From contig CAXHKQ010000080.1 in NCBI GenBank assembly GCA_964017145.1, positions 1-11,975 of the forward strand: DNA of 11,975 nt. Direction: 5' to 3'. The DNA is from Agrocybe praecox (lineage: Eukaryota > Basidiomycota > Agaricomycetes > Agaricales > Agrocybaceae). Every line of letters begins with the position of its first letter. Position 1 is the stretch's first letter. Both the position numbers and the translations under genes were made by a program. Below the pieces are notes generated by a model. It worked only from the letters and a program-made list of their open reading frames with translations. It was not told the origin of the DNA and did not search any database. This document shows, piece after piece, positions 7,502 through 11,975 of this stretch.

Positions 7502-8476
7502 GATCTTACATCTTTTCTATGCCATTCGAATAGAACGAATTCTTTATGGCCATAAAATATGTATTTTTCTGGGATAACTTTTCCATCGGTGCTAAGTCTC
7601 TTCCTAGAGAGCATTTTCCAGAGGTCTGAAGACATAGAATAGTCGGTAAGGACCAAATTAGGGTAATACCGTAGATAGGGCCTAAATTCATAACCCGGTC
7701 TTTGATTTTGCTCAACGTTTTCGACGACCTGTGGGAGTACGTGTTTTCTTGGTGTAACAGCACATTTTCCCTCGCCATGTGGACCGTACGTTGGCCATTT
7801 TGGACATTAGGCACTTCAAAAATTACATTTAAGGTCTATTATTATTGTATTTCCTTTTTCAGGTTGCCGATGAGGAATACTCCTTCTGAGTCTCAAAATA
7901 TAGCGCCATCCGACTGTAGCGTTTATGTGAGTTTTGAAGAGGCTTCATAGCTCCCTGTTCTCTTAAATGACAGCCGATTGGACTCCAAAGTACAGTAATT
8001 GTGTCATTGTTCATCCTTTGTCACATATTTGTAAACAAAATAGCTTAATCGTGTTCAATCAGCTCAAAACACTTCTCCGAAATATCGATTAGTTTTCATT
8101 TTGGTTGATTTTGGGTTTGCGCGAAAGTCATTTCACAAAGAGCTTTCGCACCCCCAAGATTATATTCAAGAAATTTCCAAACTTATTTATTCATATATCT
8201 ATGGTATAATCTCCATCAACGATTTTTTCTGTCTTCCGAAAACATTTTGTGGATTTTTTCTATGTTTTCGTCGGTAACTGCAATATTTGGGCGTCTGGTA
8301 AGCGGATAATCTTCGGTGTCCAAATGGCCAGTACGGTATTTTGAATAATATTCGCGAAATGTTCTTCGGTTGGGGCGAAACCCAAATAACACTTTATGTT
8401 CATAATTTGGCTCTAGGCGATTTTTTTTCATCAGAAAACAGTGTTCTTAAAGGACACGAAATACGTCGATACCCAT
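7440..8476 (-). pseudogene. Mariner transposase pseudogene (D,D34D family)
   Basis: The minus-strand product would be a DDE/D transposase that cuts and pastes the element at TA. The original start is probably the ATG at 8474-8476, giving FRVL, a TAA stop (8447-8449), then EHCFL; this matches the N-terminal helix-turn-helix opening of irritans mariners. TEDYPLTRRPN and VTDENIEKIHKM follow (8216-8431). Further on come LGGAKALCE, YVTKDE with the first catalytic Asp at 8013-8015, CTLESNR, and LLHQEN, where the second catalytic Asp is replaced by Glu (7746-7748). Next come LTDY with the third Asp at 7642-7644, SSDLWKMLSRKR, and FYSNGIEKM (7509-7534). The spacing between second and third positions fits D,D34D once an indel is allowed for. 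At least five stops and several frame changes rule out function. Confidence 0.9.
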
Positions 8477-8543
8477 TTCTTCGCAATAACAACAGTTGCT
8501 TCAGTCAAATTGAAATATAGAATGAACCAAAAGTCATATCGAT

Positions 8544-8653
8544 GCCAAATTTGGTATATCGTCCTTAAATGGAACTATATTGATTATTCATAAATAATTT
8601 AACAGCAAGTTGTGCCCTACTATCGAACGATATGGACTTTCCAGCCTGTCTGT
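8544..8653 (-). repeat. Mariner right terminal inverted repeat (long, about 110 bp)
   Basis: Reverse complement of 7391-7501 with one single-base gap. The outer 38 bases differ at two positions. It lies upstream of the transposase start, so this is the 5' end of the element. Confidence 0.8.
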
Positions 8654-8655
8654 TA

Positions 8656-8694
8656 TTACATCCCATTCATAGTGGTCAGACACAATAAAATCAT
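8656..8694 (-). repeat. Right outer arm of the foldback/MITE-like element
   Basis: Reverse complement of 7101-7139 at 36 of 39 positions. It follows the mariner's flanking TA directly, which shows that the mariner inserted at the inner edge of this arm. Confidence 0.85.
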
Positions 8695-8700
8695 AAGTCG

Positions 8701-8796
8701 GTCATTTCACTCTCTATTCATAACTACTGCCAGTCATTCTACTCCTCATTCATAAGCAGTGAAGGTCATTCTCATCTCCACAATTATAGAGCGTGA
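8701..8796 (+). repeat. Degenerate 32-bp tandem repeat, three units
   Basis: Units at 8701-8732, 8733-8764 and 8765-8796 each begin GTCATT and are exactly 32 bases long. The first two also share ACTC and ATTCATAA at the same offsets (21 of 32 positions equal); the third is more diverged. The array adjoins the right outer arm, and a related word pattern lies upstream of the left arm near 7080-7100, so it may be the subterminal part of the same foldback element. Confidence 0.5.
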
Positions 8797-10264
8797 TCTC
8801 ACTACGTTCTCACTTATGTCGAGTGTTCCGGAAGTTATTTTTTTGCAACTAGCGTATTTTTTGACACTATACTTTTGGGACTATAAGATATAGTAGGTAT
8901 TTAAATTCAATGTACTCCCGTCTACAAGGATCCATGATATGCACGAGGTTTCGATGATCCTGTGATTGTCTGTGGATATGCAAACAACCTTGAGGTGCAG
9001 GTTGTTGGGATCATCAGTCTGTTCGTACCCGGCTGGGGAGTCATATTTAGACATATGCATAGCCGACTCAAGGCTCAATTTTCGTCTCGACAACATCAGA
9101 GACGACTCAGACACCCCGCCTGCGTTTGTCGGTGGCCTCGCGGTGCTTCCGTACCACAGTGATCACAACGCGATTTTGATTAACGTAGCTTACAACCATG
9201 AAGACCAGTTTGTTCTGCCGCTGAGAATTGAGCAATCTTTTCTCAACTACGGTAGAACACACTGGCCGCGCTTTAAGTCGCATCTTCAAAGACAGTGTCG
9301 TGAAATGGAACCGTTGAACAATCGCAATTTATCAAACGAAGAGATAGATCGAGAAATCGTAAACTTGAATGATGCCATCGCGACCTCAATGAAAGCCGTT
9401 ATACCAAAATACAAAAGTTCGAATCCTTACGAAATATATGCCACTCCTACACTGAAATCGCTGAAAAGAACCAAAAGCAAACTTCTCTCAACTAAACTAA
9501 CTTTGATTCGCAACAACTATCAGACAAATAGCTCACGTGTTCAACAACTGCAATCTCATCTGAATAACGTAAATACACTTATTAATCAGCAATTTCAGGT
9601 TATCACTAACAAGTTCTGGACGGAAAAAATTGAAAACATAACGCACAAAAACTCCAGCGTGATGTTCAAAAACATCAACCAAATATTCCGAAAAAAGGAC
9701 AAGGAAGGTTTGTGTGACTTCCATGTCCAATCGAGCGACACAATCCTAGATGATGCCGAGATAAATGTCGTTCAACCCGCATCGAATGCTGCAAGCCGCC
9801 AGCTGGTAGTATCAGATGACATGGAAAAACTAAGCATTGTCGGAGCACACTTCGAAAGAATACATCGTCTCAATGCGAACATGAGTGACCCGGACACTCG
9901 CAACATTGTTAACCAAACCGTTAACCAATTCGAAATGGATCATCCAAGTAACGATAACCCAATCTTATCGTTTAATGATGATTTACGTGCAGATTGTTTG
10001 ACTTCCGAGGATTCACACAACTATTTCACGACACTCGACAACTTGATATCAGTAATTAGTAAACTTAACAATAAAAAGTCATCGGGGAACGACGGCATAC
10101 CCAACCTTGTTTTGAAACACATGCCGGATCCTGTGGTACGGAGGTACTGCGTGATCTTCAACAACGCACTTAACAATTGCTACTTTCCGCGTTTGTGGAA
10201 ACAAGCCAACGTCATTCCGATACCAAAAAAAGGTAAAGACTTGAGCAGATATGACTCGTATCGT

Positions 10265-10268
10265 CCCC
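10265..10268 (+). other. Frameshift lesion in ORF2 (CCCC run)
   Basis: The upstream frame reads ...SYRP then His-stop (stop at 10271-10273). The downstream frame picks up at PISLLP. One of the four C residues is surplus for the family motif YRPISLLP. This is a +1 insertion in a homopolymer, so it could be a true mutation or a sequencing error. Confidence 0.85.
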
Positions 10269-11135
10269 ATTAGTCTGCTACCGACCGTTGGCAAGGTCTT
10301 CGAGATTCTTGTCAATCAGTCGCTGCAGCACTTCTGTGACGAAAGAGACATCATCCCGGATTGTCAGTTTGGTTTCCGCCGATTCCACTCTACAGTCCAC
10401 GCGGTCACTAAGTATGTGTCGGACTGCAGTTGGCACATGAACGCGAAAGAATGCATCGGGGCCTGTCTCATCGACCTTGAGAAAGCATTTGACACTGTTT
10501 GGCAGGATGGTCTAAAATACAAACTCATTAAATTTAACTTTCCAGTAAATGTTGTCAGAATGGTCAGTGATATGATATCCGATAGACGATTTGTAGTGGC
10601 GAATGGTGGTTACACTACTTCTAGAGTATTCTCCTTGGCTGATGGGCTACAGCAAGGATCCGTCAATGCGCCGTTTCTGTTTAATGTGTACATTAGTGAC
10701 CTACCACGTATTGGACGCATTGCAGACGGCTCGTGCAGTCATATTGCTTATGCGGATGACATCATCATATACGCACACGGTAAGAAGGTAGCCACCATTC
10801 AACACAAAGTGCAATCTACGCTGGACGAACTGACGGATTACATGACGAAGTGGAAGCTGCGCATAAACCCGGCGAAGTGCGAAACTATCTTCATCAGAAC
10901 ACCATTGAGGTTCGCCAATCGCGACATTAGAACGAACTGGAAAGAATTTGAAATTTTCGCTGACACAGACCGACACCATGCAATCGCCAACAAAGAACAA
11001 GTGCGGTACCTAGGCATCCGCATCGACCACTTTCTTTATTACACGCATCACGTGAACACCCAGTTGGCTAAGGCAAGAGCAGCGTTCATGAGTTTAAGGC
11101 GATTATTTTTTAATCGGCATCTAAGCGCGCGAGTG

Positions 11136-11138
11136 TAG
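11136..11138 (+). other. In-frame TAG in ORF2
   Basis: The frame is the same on both sides: SARV, stop, LICYKTLIRPII. Related proteins usually have Lys here, and AAG to TAG is a single change. It removes about 190 C-terminal residues but leaves the reverse-transcriptase core. Confidence 0.88.
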
Positions 11139-11711
11139 CTGATCTGCTACAAGACATTGATCAGGCCTATAATTGCATATGGAGGACCCATATGGTTTAA
11201 TATATGTCCGTCTTATATGGAGAGGCTGAGGGTGTTTGAAAGAGGCATACTGCGCGCCTGTATTGGTAGATACCGCACTAGCGAGTCTGGTTACACAAAA
11301 TACATTTCTAATCGGATATTATATAACTCTGCAAATACAGATCGTATCGATACTTTCATTCTTCATTTAATCCGTCAACATTTCGATCGCACATCTTCAT
11401 TATTTCATCTAGGCCATCTGCATAACGTAATCTACCCCAACGATCTGTATTTCGCGGAGGCACTGGCCAGCGGCCATGTCCCCCCCGAAGCGTTCATATA
11501 TTTGGATAGGAAAGGCTATATTCAAGATGAAAATGGTGTCCCGATAATCTACCACATAGCACGGAGACCAAATGAACGACGCATTGTACACAGTGCAGCG
11601 AATCTTGATAGGTCTCTCTTACGGTTTGACAGGGCAATCCCGGTCAGCGATCCGAGAATCACTTCTCGTAAGTACTGGTGGCTCTGCTCGAGCGAAGCCG
11701 ATCCCACTTGA

Positions 11712-11975
11712 CGAAACGGTGTGTCACGTGCCTGTCCCCCTTTCTGTAACCTCCCCCTGTGCTGTCCCACCTACCGCCATAGGGGTTTTTCAAGTTTCCC
11801 CTAACACACACATATCATGTTGATCTCATAACACACACACAAATACTGCATCATCAGAAATGATCTCAATTCTACATGTTAGATATCGTCCTGAGCTGAG
11901 TACACGAAGAAGTGTCTTGTTCCAGAACACCCGAATATTGTATACAGTTTCTTTAGTTTATGTATTCCTACCATG
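11712..11975 (+). other. 3' untranslated region of the non-LTR element, cut by the window end
   Basis: After the ORF2 stop there is a C-rich stretch (about 11735-11800) with CCCC runs, then two CA-rich stretches near 11804 and 11832, and AT-rich sequence. No poly-A tail or target-site duplication is seen before the window ends, so the element probably continues beyond 11975. Confidence 0.6.

Larger units (their letters stand above)
7391..8653 (-). mobile_element. Mariner (irritans-type) DNA transposon, inactive, nearly full length
   Basis: This 1,263-base element is bounded by inverted repeats that begin ACAGGCAGGCTGGAAAGTCC on the left and ACAGACAGGCTGGAAAGTCC read inward on the right. Both ends are flanked by TA (7389-7390 and 8654-8655), the target duplicated by all mariner/Tc1 elements. 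The length is close to the usual 1.3 kb. The minus strand carries a transposase remnant with wording typical of the irritans/Himar group. The inverted repeats are unusually long: 38 bases with two mismatches, then weaker but clear similarity to about 110 bases. Many stops and frameshifts show that it is dead, and it has diverged considerably. It is inserted inside the foldback element. Confidence 0.92.
8969..11711 (+). pseudogene. Non-LTR retrotransposon ORF2: endonuclease tail plus reverse transcriptase (jockey superfamily)
   Basis: ORF2 of a LINE-type element, which nicks target DNA and copies its own RNA there. In order: SYLDICIAD (9041-9067) and SDHNAI (SDH at 9158-9166), the last motifs of an exonuclease-endonuclease-phosphatase-type endonuclease; a linker; SGNDGIPNLVLKHM (about 10079-10120); YRPISLLP spanning the frameshift; FGFRRFHST; LIDLEKAFDTVW with catalytic Asp at 10473-10475; GLQQGSVNAPFLFN; AYADDIIIYA with YADD at 10749-10760; NPAKCE; YLGIRID; then a C-terminal region to the stop at 11709-11711. 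There is no RNase H domain. The 5' part (ORF1 and most of the endonuclease) is absent. One extra C in the run 10265-10268 shifts the frame, and a TAG at 11136-11138 replaces what is normally a Lys codon (V-stop-LICYKTLIRP). The motif wording fits the jockey superfamily; a Loner/Outcast-like clade is possible but unproven. Confidence 0.9.

Noticed and set aside
7391..7814. Two minus-strand frames (91 and 102 codons) as separate small genes
   Set aside because: They are the C-terminal part of the mariner transposase, split by frameshifts.
8701..8796. CRISPR-like array (32-bp period)
   Set aside because: The units are degenerate and contiguous, without conserved repeats alternating with unique spacers, and the context is a eukaryotic transposon.
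10251..10273. Programmed ribosomal frameshift between the two ORF2 segments
   Set aside because: The break falls in the middle of the conserved YRPISLLP motif, where no family uses a recoding event. A surplus base in a C run explains it.

Overview
The window looks like non-genic or intronic DNA from an insect nuclear genome, most likely a mosquito or another dipteran. The evidence is a tRNA-derived SINE, an irritans-type mariner, two kinds of non-LTR retrotransposon, abundant CA/GT and trinucleotide microsatellites, CpG-rich stretches that have kept their CpGs, and no bacterial-style gene packing. The species cannot be named from the sequence alone. No intact host protein-coding gene could be supported on either strand.

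Layout: 1-1100 is AT-rich DNA with one GC-rich low-complexity patch. 1112-1451 is a minus-strand SINE bounded by an 11-bp target-site duplication; its head is a perfect palindrome. About 1465-2325 (minus) is the decayed 3' half of a reverse-transcriptase ORF from an RTE-like non-LTR element. 2326-3960 holds simple repeats and no recognisable gene. 3960-5280 and about 6220-6990 are two CpG-rich islands that could be promoter or leader-exon DNA of a plus-strand host gene; they share a 12-mer resembling an insect initiator. 5280-6220 is AT-rich spacer.

7100-8694 is a nested structure. A small palindromic (foldback or MITE-like) element has arms at 7101-7139 and 8656-8694 and inner inverted repeats at 7178-7200 and 7348-7370. 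It is split by a dead mariner at 7391-8653 that has unusually long (about 110 bp) terminal inverted repeats and TA on both sides. The mariner transposase (minus strand) has many stops and frameshifts, but it aligns from the N-terminal helix-turn-helix to the C-terminus.

About 8969-11711 (plus) is a 5'-truncated non-LTR retrotransposon ORF2: the end of the endonuclease, a full reverse transcriptase, and a C-terminal region. It is broken by only two obvious lesions, a one-base frameshift near 10265-10268 and an in-frame TAG at 11136-11138. Its 3' UTR runs off the window.

The elements do not form a functional pathway. The window is a record of successive insertions around a possible host regulatory region. 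The most interesting points are the mariner-in-foldback nest, the long mariner repeats that overlap the end of the coding region, and the palindromic SINE head that includes target-site bases.
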